A DNA stretch of 64,000 bases. It comes from Ulva prolifera. Taxonomy: Eukaryota; Chlorophyta; Ulvophyceae; Ulvales; Ulvaceae. Below the pieces are notes generated by a model that saw only the letters and a list, made by a program, of their open reading frames with translations, was not told the origin of the DNA and did not search any database. Positions 35,966 to 46,483 of this stretch are shown in pieces (within the stretch, counting starts at the first letter, position 1; the number at the start of each line of letters is the position of its first letter). The DNA is taken from NCBI GenBank assembly GCA_023078555.1, contig CM041199.1, positions 5,647,315 through 5,711,314 of the forward strand, in the 5' to 3' direction. The position numbers and the translations under genes are program-made.

Positions 35966-38900
35966 ACATGACCGTCCCGAGTTCGTGTGAAGCGGACATG
36001 CCCCCGTCTGCGTGGAGTGAGAATGATTGCTTGGACTCCGTCTTCATTGAAGTTGCCTTCATCCGTGTGGAGTCAACATGACCGTCCCGAGTTCGTGTGA
36101 AGCGGACATGCACGCGTCTGCGTGGATTGATTATGATTGCATGGACTCCGTCTTCATTGAAGTTGCCTTCATCCGCTTGGAGTCAACATGACCGTCCCGA
36201 GTTCGTGTAAAGCGGACATGCCCCCGTCTGCGTGGAGTGAGAATGATTGTTTGGACTCCGTCTTCATTGAAGTTCCCTTTATCCGCTTGCGGTCAACATG
36301 ACCGTCCCGAGTTCGTGTGAAGCGGACATGCGCGCGTCTGCGTGGATTGTTTTTGATTGCGTGGACTCCGTCTTCATTGAAGTTGCCTTCATCCGCTTGC
36401 AGTCAACATGACCGTCCCGAATTCGTGTAAAGCGGACATGCCTCCGTCTGCGTGGAGTGAGAATGATTGCTTGGACTCCGTCTTCATTGAAGTTGCCTTC
36501 ATCCGTGTGGAGTCAACATATCCGTGTGGAGTCAACATGACCGTCCCGAGTTCGTTTGAAGTGGACATGCACGCGTCTGCGTGGATTGATTATGATTGCG
36601 TGGACTCCGTCTTCATTGAAGTTGCCTTCATCCGCTTGGAGTCAACATGACCGTCCCGAGTTCGTGTAAAGCGGACATGCCCCCGTCTGCGAGGAGTGAG
36701 AATGATTGTTTGGACTCCGTCTTCATTGAAGTTGCCCTCATCCGCTTGCGGTCAACATGACCGTCCCGAGTTCGTGTAAAGCGGACATGCCCCCGTCTGC
36801 GTGGAGTGAGAATGATTGCTTGGACTCCGTCTTCATTGAAGTTGCCTTCATCCGCTTGCGGTCAACATGACCGTCCCGAGTTCGTGTGAAGCGGACATGC
36901 GCGCGTCTGCGTGGATTGTTTTTGATTGCGTGGACTCCGTCTTCATTGAAGTTGCCTTCATCCGCTTGCAGTCAACATGACCGTCCGAGTTCGTGTAAAG
37001 CGGACATGCCCCCGTCTGCGTGGAGTGAGAATGATTGCTTGGACTCCGTCTTCATTGAAGTTGCCTTCATCCGTGTGGAGTCAACATGACCGTCCCGAGT
37101 TCGTGTGAAGCGGACATGCACGCGTCTGCGTGGATTGATTATGATTGCGTGGACTCCGTCTTCATTGAAGTTGCCTTCATCCGCTTGGAGTCAACATGAC
37201 CGTCCCGAGTTCGTGTAAAGAGGACATGCCCCCGTCTGCGTGGAGTGAGAATGATTGCTTGGACTCCGTCTTCATTGAAGTAGCCTTCATCCGTGTGGAG
37301 TTAACATGACCGTCCCGAGTTCGTTTGAAGCGGACATGCACGCGTCTGCGTGGATTGATTATGATTGCGTGGACTCCGTCTTCATTGAAGTTGCCTTCAT
37401 CCGCTTGCGGTCAACATGACCGTCCCGAGTTCGTGTAAAGCGGACATGCCCCCGTCTGCGTGGAGTCAGAATGATTGCTTGGACTCCGTCTTCATTGTAG
37501 TTGCCTTCATCCGCTTGGAGTCAACATGACCGTCCCGAGTTCGTGTGAAGCGGACATGCACGCGTCTGCGTGGAGTGAGAATGATTGCGTGGACTCCGTC
37601 TTCATTGAAGTTGCCTTCATCCGCTTGGAGTCAACATGACCGTCCCGAGTTCGTGTAAAGCGGACATGCCCCCGTCTGCGTGGAGTGAGAATGATTGCTT
37701 GGACTCCGTCTTCATTGAAGTTGCCTTCATCCGTGTGGAGTCAACATATCCGTGTGGAGTCAACATGACCGTCCCGAGTTCGTTTGAAGTGGACATGCAC
37801 GCGTCTGCGTGGATTGATTATGATTGCGTGGACTCCGTCTTCATTGAAGTTGCCTTCATCCGCTTGGAGTCAACATGACCGTCCCGAGTTCGTGTAAAGC
37901 GGACATGCCCCCGTCTGCGAGGAGTGAGAATGATTGTTTGGACTCCGTCTTCATTGAAGTTGCCCTCATCCGCTTGCGGTCAACATGACCGTCCCGAGTT
38001 CGTGTGAAGCGGACATGCACGCGTCTGCGTGGATTGATTATGATTGCGTGGACTCCGTCTTCATTGAAGTTGCCTTCATCCGCTTGTGGTCAACATGACC
38101 GTCCCGAGTTCGTGTAAAGAGGACATGCCCCCGTCTGCGTGGAGTGAGAATGATTGCTTGGACTCCGTCTTCATTGAAGTTGCCTTCATCCGTGTGGAGT
38201 TAACATGACCGTCCCGAGTTCGTTTGAAGCGGACATGCACGCGTCTGCGTGGATTGATTATGATTGCGTGGACTCCGTCTTCATTGAAGTTGCCTTCATC
38301 CGCTTGCGGTCAACATGACCGTCCCGAGTTCGTGTAAAGCGGACATGCCCCCGTCTGCGTGGAGTCAGAATGATTGCTTGGACTCCGTCTTCATTGTAGT
38401 TGCCTTCATCCGCTTGGAGTCAACATGACCGTCCCGAGTTCGTGTGAAGCGGACATGCACGCGTCTGCGTGGAGTGAGAATGATTGCGTGGACTCCGTCT
38501 TCATTGAAGTTGCCTTCATCCGCTTGGAGTCAACATGACCGTCCCGAGTTCGTGTAAAGCGGACATGCCCCCGTCTGCGAGGAGTGAGAATGATTGTTTG
38601 GACTCCGTCTTCATTGAAGTTGCCTTCATCCGCTTGCGGTCAACATGACCGTCCCGAGTTCGTGTAAAGCGGACATGCCCCCGTCTGCGTGGAGTCAGAA
38701 TGATTGCTTGGACTCCGTCTTCATTGTAGTTGCCTTCATCCGCTTGCAGTCAACATGACCGTCCCGAGTTCGTGTGAAGCGGACATGCACGCGTCTGCGT
38801 GGATTGATTATGATTGCGTGGACTCCGTCTTCATTGAAGTTGCCTTCATCCGTGTGTAGTCAACATGACCGTCCCGAGTTCGTGTGAAGCGGACATGCAC

Positions 38901-40373
38901 GCGTCTGCGTGGATTGATTATGATTGCGTGGACTCCGTCTTCATTGAAGTTGCCTTCATCCGCTTGCGGTCAACATGACCGTCCCGAGTTCGTGTGAAGC
39001 GGACATGCACGCGTCTGCGTGGATTGATTATGATTGCGTGGACTCCGTCTTCATTGAAGTTGCCTTCATCCGCTTGTGGTCAACATGACCGTCCCGAGTT
39101 CGTGTAAAGAGGACATGCCCCCGTCTGCGTGGAGTGAGAATGATTGCTTGGACTCCGTCTTCATTGAAGTTGCCTTCATCCGTGTGGAGTTAACATGACC
39201 GTCCCGAGTTCGTGTGAAGCGGACATGCACGCGTCTGCGTGGATTGATTATGATTGCGTGGACTCCGTCTTCATTGAAGTTGCCTTCATCCGTGTGTAGT
39301 CAACATGACCGTCCCGAGTTCGTGTGAAGCGGACATGCACGCGTCTGCGTGGATTGATTATGATTGCGTGGACTCCGTCTTCATTGAAGTTGCCTTCATC
39401 CGCTTGCGGTCAACATGACCGTCCCGAGTTCGTGTAAAGCGGACATGCACGCGTCTGCGTGGATTGATTATGATTGCGTGGACTCCGTCTTCATTGAAGT
39501 TGCCTTCATCCGTGTGGAGTCAACATGACCGTCCCGAGTTCGTGTGAAGCGGACATGCACGCGTCTGCGTGGATTGATTATGATTGCGTGGACTCCGTCT
39601 TCATTGAAGTTGCCTTCATCCGTGTGGAGTCAACATGACCGTCCCGAGTTCGTGTGAAGCGGACATGCACGCGTCTGCGTGGATTGATTATGATTGCGTG
39701 GACTCCGTCTTCATTGAAGTTGCCTTCATCCGCTTGCGGTCAACATGACCGTCCCGAGTTCGTGTAAAGCGGACATGCCCCCGTCTGCGTGGAGTGAGAA
39801 TGATTGCTTGGACTCCGTCTTCATTGAAGTTGCCTTCATCCGCTTGCAGTCAACATGACCGTCCCGAGTTCGTGTGAAGCGGACATGCACGCGTCTGCGT
39901 GGATTGATTATGATTGCGTGGACTCCGTCTTCATTGAAGTTGCCTTCATCCGTGTGTAGTCAACATGACCGTCCCGAGTTCGTGTGAAGCGGACATGCAC
40001 GCGTCTGCGTGGATTGATTATGATTGCGTGGACTCCGTCTTCATTGAAGTTGCCTTCATCCGCTTGCGGTCAACATGACCGTCCCGAGTTCGTGTAAAGC
40101 GGACATGCACGCGTCTGCGTGGATTGATTATGATTGCGTGGACTCCGTCTTCATTGAAGTTGCCTTCATCCGGTTGGAGTCAACATGACCGTCCCGAGTT
40201 CGTGTAAAGCGGACATGCCCCCGTCTGCGTGGAGTGAGAATGATTGCTTGGACTCCATCTTCATTGTAGTTGCCTTCATCCGCTTGGAGTCAACATGACC
40301 GTCCCGAGTTCGGGTGAAGCGGACATGCACGCGTCTACGTGGAGTGAGAATGATTGCGTGGACTCCGTCTTCA

Positions 40374-40556
40374 GGCGGCGGACGCGGATCCGGGTGCAGC
40401 TACCCGGATTCGAACCTGCGTCTATGGAGGTTAAGATCCTCTCTATGACCACTCTCACCGATACCATGTCAGGAAAAGCGCCCACCCGAAGGTGTATTAC
40501 TTCCTTCGAGGATCTGGTCATATATATACTTGAGTGCTTGATGACTCATCATGACA
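40374..40556 (-). mobile_element. TRIM-T3, truncated
   Basis: Contains part of the interior with the tRNA-like segment (complement of GGTTCGAATCC at about 40407) and one 90-bp LTR (40467-40556). The other LTR and purine tract are missing: the left side joins satellite at GTCTTCA/GGCGGCGG. The LTR end abuts a CopB coding fragment directly. Confidence 0.85.
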
Positions 40557-40656
40557 GTAGGGCTCCCCCCGGAGCCCACGACGCTGACAGCAGCTCTCGC
40601 CGGACCTGAGGCACCCATGTGGCAAGCGGCGGTTGAAGAGGAGTACACCTCCCTGA
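40557..40656 (+). pseudogene. CopB fragment, start of reverse transcriptase region
   Basis: Translates to VGLPPEPTTLTAALAGPEAP and WQAAVEEEYTSL, matching CopA VGLAPEPLTIEAALAGPEAP and WQVAADEEYNSL but clearly diverged, so it is a second, related Copia family. L2 interrupts it; the continuation is at about 45070. Confidence 0.85.
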
Positions 40657-43600
40657 GTCAAGTTACACATATCTGGCCATTGTATGGCAAAGCAAACAGA
40701 CAACATCAAGCCAACCCAGCGACCGGCCGCCACACCAGCAACCACAAGAAAGCACCACAACCAAAAACCCCAGAGAACAACCAACCACAAATGCATCAAA
40801 CGCCCCACGGCCAGAGCACTCAACCCACAAAGTCATCCACCGGCACATCAAAGCCATGGGTGAAATGCTTGCCGCACGACCGAGCGACGGCCGTCAGTGT
40901 GCGCGCATACATTGTCGCATTGCCCTTCTGCAACACACACGAAAGCAACCTGTACGCATTCATCACAAACACCGACTTGGAGACCCGGCCTGATGCCGCA
41001 GCAATCTCACCCAACTCCCCGATGTACTCTTTAGCCCGCGGCCCGAACTTCCCATAGGACTCAACGGCAAACGGAACAAACTCATACTGCGGCTTATCAG
41101 CAAACTTCTCCCAATCAGCCCGCTTGAGCTTCTCCGCGACCTTCGCCGCCGAGGCATCTTCCCGATGCGACCCCCTACGCAAAGCTTCCTTCCCGAGCGG
41201 GTGCGTCACCGTCACGTCCACCATGACATGACGCCCCCCCGGCAAGATCGCGAGGATGTCCGCTCGGTGCTCCCCCACGGCCCCTGCTCCGTGCTCCCCA
41301 TGCACGCCGGCATACGGCGGCTCAATGCTCGTGGTCACCGAAGCACAAGAATGAAGATGGCGCATTGCAAGAGCAAAATCATCATGGCGCGACGAAATAT
41401 CCTTGTTGTTTCGGGTACACAGCATAGCATGGTCTCCGCGGCCGACGCTCTCGCCGGAGCAATCGCATGGCGGCATCTCCACGGGGCCGCTGACTCGCTC
41501 ACCGAGGCGGTGGCGAAGGATGGTGGTGAGGGAGTGGTTACCGATGGTGGTGTACAGCCGCCGCCGGCCAGGGAGGGCGGACAAGAAGGCGCTGCCAGGG
41601 GCACCGCGGGCACTGCGCACTCGAGCAGCACCGAGCCTGCCTGCCTCTGTGCTCAAGTCCATGCCATCCAGGAACGCCTTGCCGGCCTTGTCACCCATGG
41701 ACCTAGACACTGCATGCTGCAAAAAGGGGAGAACATGACGCACTCCTTTGCTGGAGAAGTCCGCCGGTGGGCCACCGTCGATCTTGTCGGAGACCTTCGT
41801 GACCCACTCCTCGACGTCGGGCAAGACGCCGCGGATGCAGTCCCAGTCGCGCTGCATCGCCGGCGCGGCAGGCCCGTCGAGCCGGTGGAACACGGCAGGG
41901 CCGTCAGCAACGACCCGTTGAGCCACCGCGACGCCGGTGAGCAACGCTGCTTTCGCCTCAACTGGGTGGGTCATGCGCAGCCCAAGGCCGCCGTGGCGAA
42001 TCGGCAACAACATCTGCTGCACTGCCGAGCTCATCTGAACGAGCACGCCAGACGGATCCTGCGTGACCGGCACCTGCGCAATGCTCGCCACCGCGGCGAC
42101 GACAGCGCCTTCGAGGGCGCGTGTCGACTCGGCCAGGAGCTCCCACCTGGTCGTGCGCTGGTGGTGCACCAGGCGGACAGCAAATGACTGCCGAAGCAAC
42201 AGCAGCTGCACCTGCTTGGTGACCGGCAAGCGCATGAGTAGGTCGATCTCCCCGATTGCCTTCGCGGCAGCGGCTTTCAGCCGCGCGCGGACGAAGGCGT
42301 CGGTGCCGACGTGGGTGCCGACCACTGTGATGCCGTCCTCTCTGTGGGGCACGCCGGTGGACTGCTGGATGGCACGACACTCTTCGTGCGCCTCGGCACA
42401 GGGCGCAAACACGCCACTCTTACCCGGCACGATGGTGAGGCCGACCGAGCGCGCGCTGCCCGGGCCATCCCCGCAGAGGCGGCCTAGGACCTTGCGCAAC
42501 GCAGGCCCGCGGCCCACGGCGGAGAAGTCATCGAGGTACGACATGCTGGGCGCCTCCGGGACTGCTGCCGCTAGTGCCGTCAAGACTTCCTGGAAGCCCA
42601 ATGCAAATAGCAGCGGCCCCAGCGGGTCGCCCTGCCGCACCCCACGCTGCGACTCAATCACAGTGCCGCTAGCGGCACCCACCACATGGAGATGGGTGGC
42701 AGCACCGTACCCGTAATGGAAGAACGGGAGCAGCTCCGGCAGCGCTTACAAGACCCCGCGCGCGACGGCGGTGCGGTGGATCTCGTTGAAAGCATTCCGC
42801 ATGTCCACCGTCAGCGCGATGGCGTGGGGGTCCTTCTCCAACGCCGCCGCGACGCTGTGCGCCACCGCTTCTGTCCCGCCAGCCGTGCCGACGCCCACTT
42901 GCAGGGGCGCGAGGTCCCGCCCCGCGGCTTTGCCGACAGCCTCGATCGCGCACATCGCTGCAAGGCGGTACCAGACCTCGCCGATGGCGATGGGCCGGAC
43001 ACCCCCTGCATCCTTCTGGAGAGCGAGGAGCTTCGAGTCGAGGAGGCCGCACTCGCGGGGCAGCATGCCGGACAGCATCAAGTTCACAAAATCGAGGGCC
43101 GCTTGGAACCCCCGGGCGGTACCCCCGGTGACCGCAAGGATCATCTCGAAGGTCCAACCCGAGGGTCCCCCAGCACGGCCTTTTTTGTGGTTCTTGATGC
43201 GGTCAAGCACCCTGCGGAGCAGGATGCTGTCAATCTGAAGGGCAGGCACGTCGCACTCGAGAGGCGGCGGTGGCGCCGCCGCCGGGTGCAGCGCACGCAG
43301 CTTCTCCATGACGGCAGCGGACGTCGTATCGGCCGGCTTCTCATTCTTCAGACGGCGGGCGGCGATGTGGATGCTCCCGCCTTTCACTCCTGACTCCACG
43401 CGCTCTGCTAGACGCGCCTCCTCGGTCATCTCCTTTCGCCGATGGGTCACCGAAGGCACAAAGCCTCCCTCCTCGTCCTCCAGCTCCCCACGCCGGTACT
43501 TGGCCATAATGGCCAGCATGCGCTTGTCACGCTTGTCGGTGTCGCTGCCGCCACGTGGCTCAGCAAGGACAAGTGAAGGGAGACGGAGGAGTGCGGCGAT

Positions 43601-45053
43601 GGGGGCTAGCACCTGGTTCAGCGCACTTCGGCCACCTGCCTCTGCCGCTGCCGACGAGATGGCCTCGAGGGCTTGGGCAGAGCAGAGGCTAAAGTCGCGG
43701 GTGAGCTGTTCTGACACTGCCCGCCTAATGAACTTGCGGGTGGTGCCGCCGCCGTGTTGTTGGCCTGTGCGTGGACAGGCTTGGGCGGCGCGCAGCCCTT
43801 TGTGCTTCCTCGGCGCTTGCTTCCGGCCGCCTCCACGCCCCTTTGCCGCTCTGCCGGCGCCACCGCGGCTCGTACCGGCGCCTGGGGCGGCGGCTGCGGG
43901 CCGGGCGGGCTGCTCGCGCGTGCCGGCACCCGCGCCAAGTGCTGACTGTTCAGCAATGGCTGCAGGCGGGTCGGCAGGGGCGGGCTGGGCAGGCGGCGGG
44001 GGTGGCGGCGGGGGAAGGTCCGGCTGAGGCTGCTCCACGGGGTGCGCGGCGCCTGCGCTGGCTGTGGCTCCACGGTCGGTGGGTTCATCATTGGTAGGAA
44101 TCGTGCGGTCGGAGGATGGTCGATGCGCTGGTGGTGCGTCTGTAGGCGTCGCTGCTCCGGTGGCTGCTGCAGGGGTGGGCGCTGGGGCTGGCGTGGCTGA
44201 TGTGCTTGACGGACCTTCAGCAGCTGGAGCAGCCTTGGCTGCTTCTTCAGTGCAGGGAGGTTCCTCAGAGCTGCTCCGGGAAGGCTGGCCTGAGGGTGGA
44301 CAGGGATCCTCTCTCAGCTTCGCCCGCCGTGACCGCGGAGCGCTAGCTGGCACAGATTTTCTGGAGCCGGCTAGCGGCTGCTGGCGGTTCATGTGGAGTC
44401 TCATCTGCTTTGCTGTCCGCAGCTTCGACCTCTACGGGGCTGCCTTGCAAGCAGCGCTCGCCATCAGATCTTGCAGCTGCTGCTTCATCTTTTGCTTCTG
44501 GATGTAGCACAGCGCGCTGGAGCTTGATGGGCGAGCGTGCTGGAGCTGCGACACCTTCAGGCGTCCCAGAACGCCTTCTCTTCGACGTCGAGGACATGCT
44601 CTAACCGAGCGTCGTCATTAAATACAATCCTGGCACTTTGTTTTCTTTTTGTGCTTCGCGGGCGGGTTCTTTTAGCTCCGCTCCTAGTCGCTTCACAGAC
44701 AGAGCCACCGGGACTGCAACTTACAGCCACGGCAACAAGGCACCGTCCGGAACGCGAGGACCTAAACTAAACGCAGCAGTCTATTTAACGAAATAGATAA
44801 AGCATATTGGCATTGAAATCACGAGAACGCTCGTGCTCCTAGGCGCTGGGCTGTACGACCGCTGTCGTTACAGCACTCGAAACTTCCACAGCGCAGCTCT
44901 AAACACAGACGAATGGACCATAAAACAAATCTAATTAATCAGATGCCAATATCTACTGCGAATCGTGTTCGCAGGCCTGCGGCGCACAGGAGCAGAGTGC
45001 CACAGTAGCGTCACGAATACAATGGACGAAGAGTCAGGAGTGAAAAGACAAAA
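40657..45053 (-). mobile_element. L2, near full-length LINE-R
   Basis: Same element as L1, in reverse. The 3' end (AAGTTACACATATCTGGCC) is at the left and 5' sequence shared with L1 (CTTTTCACTCCTGACTC on -) ends near 45053. It carries none of the four micro-insertions of L1. It sits in CopB with no TSD, and about 435 bp of CopB are missing between the two flanks. Confidence 0.9.
40820..44597 (-). pseudogene. L2 polyprotein: RT, CCHC knuckle, restriction-like endonuclease (two lesions)
   Basis: Start MSSTSKRRRSGTPEG at 44597. A 26-bp deletion relative to L1 near 44360 breaks the frame, and the following ATG at 44404 reopens it. A single TAA (42746-42748; AAA in L1) splits RT. Otherwise the frame runs to the TGA at 40820. 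Landmarks: Pro/Ala-rich N-terminus, AGGPSGWTFEMIL, ALTVDMRNAFNEIHR (motif A), RGVRQGDPLGPLLFALG, SYLDDFSAVG (YLDD), CDCSGESVGRGDHAMLC, RADILAILPGGRHVMVDVTV, and VDDFVG at the end. About 1.25 thousand codons when whole. With only an RLE-type domain and no apurinic endonuclease, it fits the early-branching RLE LINE groups. Confidence 0.85.
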
Positions 45054-46084
45054 AACTGCCACCACCAAGCCAGAGTGATGAAGCACTCTTCATGCTGTAC
45101 ACAGAACAGCTTGGCTTCGTTTTGATCCTCTGCTACGTTGACGACATCCAGATCGCTGCAAAGCAACTCACCAGTGTTCAGAATATCAAGAAAGCCATCT
45201 TGACGAAGTTTCCAGGCAAAGACACAGGAGATTCCAAGTATTTCCTGCAGATGACAATGCAACGCAACAGAGCAGCCCGCACGATCCACCTGAAGCAGCA
45301 ACGACACATCGAGAAGCTCATTGATCAGCACGGACTGAAGGACGCATGGCCGATTGCAATCCCGATGATCACCAATCTCAGCAAAGACCCTGCAGGTCCA
45401 ACCATCACAGATGTTGCAGCTGTCTCGCAATACAAGTCCATCGTCGGAGCCCTGCTCCACATTGCCAACAACACTCGTCCTGATATTGCATTTGCTGTGT
45501 CATTTCTTGCTAGGTTCACTGCTCAGCCTACAGGTAGCAGCTTTGCAAGACTGAAAGATGTTTTGTTGTATCTCAAAGGCACAGCCTCATACAGCTTGAG
45601 ATTAGGAGGACCAGAGTGCGCTCTTCATGGTTTTTGTGACTCAGATTGGGCAGGTTGCACGTCGACACGGAAGTCGACGACCGGGTATGTTGTGAAATGT
45701 GGGTTAGGTTCCATTGCCTGGAAATCGGCCAAGCAGCCGACCTTGAGCAGGTCTTCATCCGAAGCAGAATATATTGCAGCAGGAGAAATTGCGAAAGAAG
45801 TGCAGTATTTTTTCAACATGGTCCCTCAAATGGGGCTGCCCTCTTATTGTATTGCAGTGGGTATTGACAATCAAGCAGCGAAGAGTTTGATTGAGGACCC
45901 ATTGTCTGCTGCACGTACGAGGCACATTGAGACGATCTATCATCACATCAGGGAGAAGGTCAAGCGCAAGCAGATGCGTTTTGTACAAGTGCCAACAGCT
46001 GATAACCCAGCTGACATTTTGACGAAGCCGTTGCCTCAACAGTTGTTTGAGAAGCATCGCCAGATGCTAGGAGTTGTGCCTTAG
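45054..46084 (+). pseudogene. CopB reverse transcriptase (C-terminal half) and RNase H
   Basis: Open from about 45070: SDEALFMLYTEQLGFVLILC, the catalytic CYVDDIQIAA, AVSQYKSIVGALLHIANNTR, FCDSDWAGCTSTRKSTTGYV (RNase H), SSSEAEYIAAGEIAKEVQYF, and the end NPADILTKPLPQQLFEK. It is about as far from CopA as two subfamilies would be. The first half of RT is lost next to the L2 5' end; about 17 bp between (ACAAAAAACTGCCACCA) is filler or LINE 5' sequence. Confidence 0.85.
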
Positions 46085-46133
46085 ACTACGTGGGAGTGTC
46101 GAGAGAAATAGGTTTAGTCTAGGCCAGTGTGAA
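46085..46133 (+). repeat. CopB purine tract and start of its 3' LTR
   Basis: GACTACGTGGGAG precedes TGTCGAGAGAAATAGG (LTR from 46097). CopA-3 interrupts the LTR after GTGAA (46129-46133, the TSD); it resumes at 50867-50872. Confidence 0.8.
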
Positions 46134-46439
46134 TGTTAAGAGAAGTGTGTTTAGCCTAGTGCTGAGCGCCCGCTGAGTAGACATGCTGACTCGCGCTGAC
46201 TCGCGCTGACTCGTGCTGAGTCAATGTAGCGGCTAATGCATATCATGCAGCAACAGTGTGCTAGTGGTCATGACTGTGGGATATTGATCTGCATATAGTG
46301 TAGCTGTAGTTAGTGAGCATCACAGAGTGCTTGCTAACGACCCACATGTCGTGACAGGTGTGATCAAACTCATTGCATAAATATGTCGCCCTCTCTCATG
46401 TAATACAGAGTGCTTGCTAACGACCCACATGTCGTGACA
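46134..46439 (+). repeat. CopA-3 5' LTR
   Basis: Starts TGTTAAGAGAAG and ends GTCGTGACA. Same internal duplicated 3' module as CopA-1, but with spacing a few bases shorter. Confidence 0.95.
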
Positions 46440-46451
46440 GGTTATGGGCCC
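46440..46451 (+). promoter_or_regulatory. CopA-3 primer binding site
   Basis: GGTTATGGGCCC, a 12-nt perfect complement to GGGCCCATAACC of the initiator tRNA-Met anticodon arm as known from plants; better preserved than in CopA-1. Confidence 0.7.
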
Positions 46452-46483
46452 ATCACGCTTCCACTGCGTTTCAAAGATCTGAA

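Larger units (their letters stand above)
30991..40373. repeat. Satellite S55, left array, main block (mainly 110-bp dimers)
   Basis: From about 32.1 kb the unit length is a regular 110 bp (GTCCCGAGTT at 32341, 32451, 32561, 32671). Dimers differ by small marker changes (CGCTTGGAGT, CGCTTGCGGT, CGCTTGCAGT, CGTGTGGAGT; GTGTAAAGC or GTGTGAAGC), and marker patterns recur over several units, which shows block duplications. A 20-bp local duplication (ATATCCGTGTGGAGTCAAC) occurs near 36510-36530 and again near 37740-37760. No gene is seen in this 9.4-kb stretch. Confidence 0.95.

Noticed and set aside
41165..42187. + strand ORF of 340 codons over L2
   Set aside because: It is a GC-rich shadow of the LINE polyprotein, whose - strand frame carries RT and endonuclease motifs.
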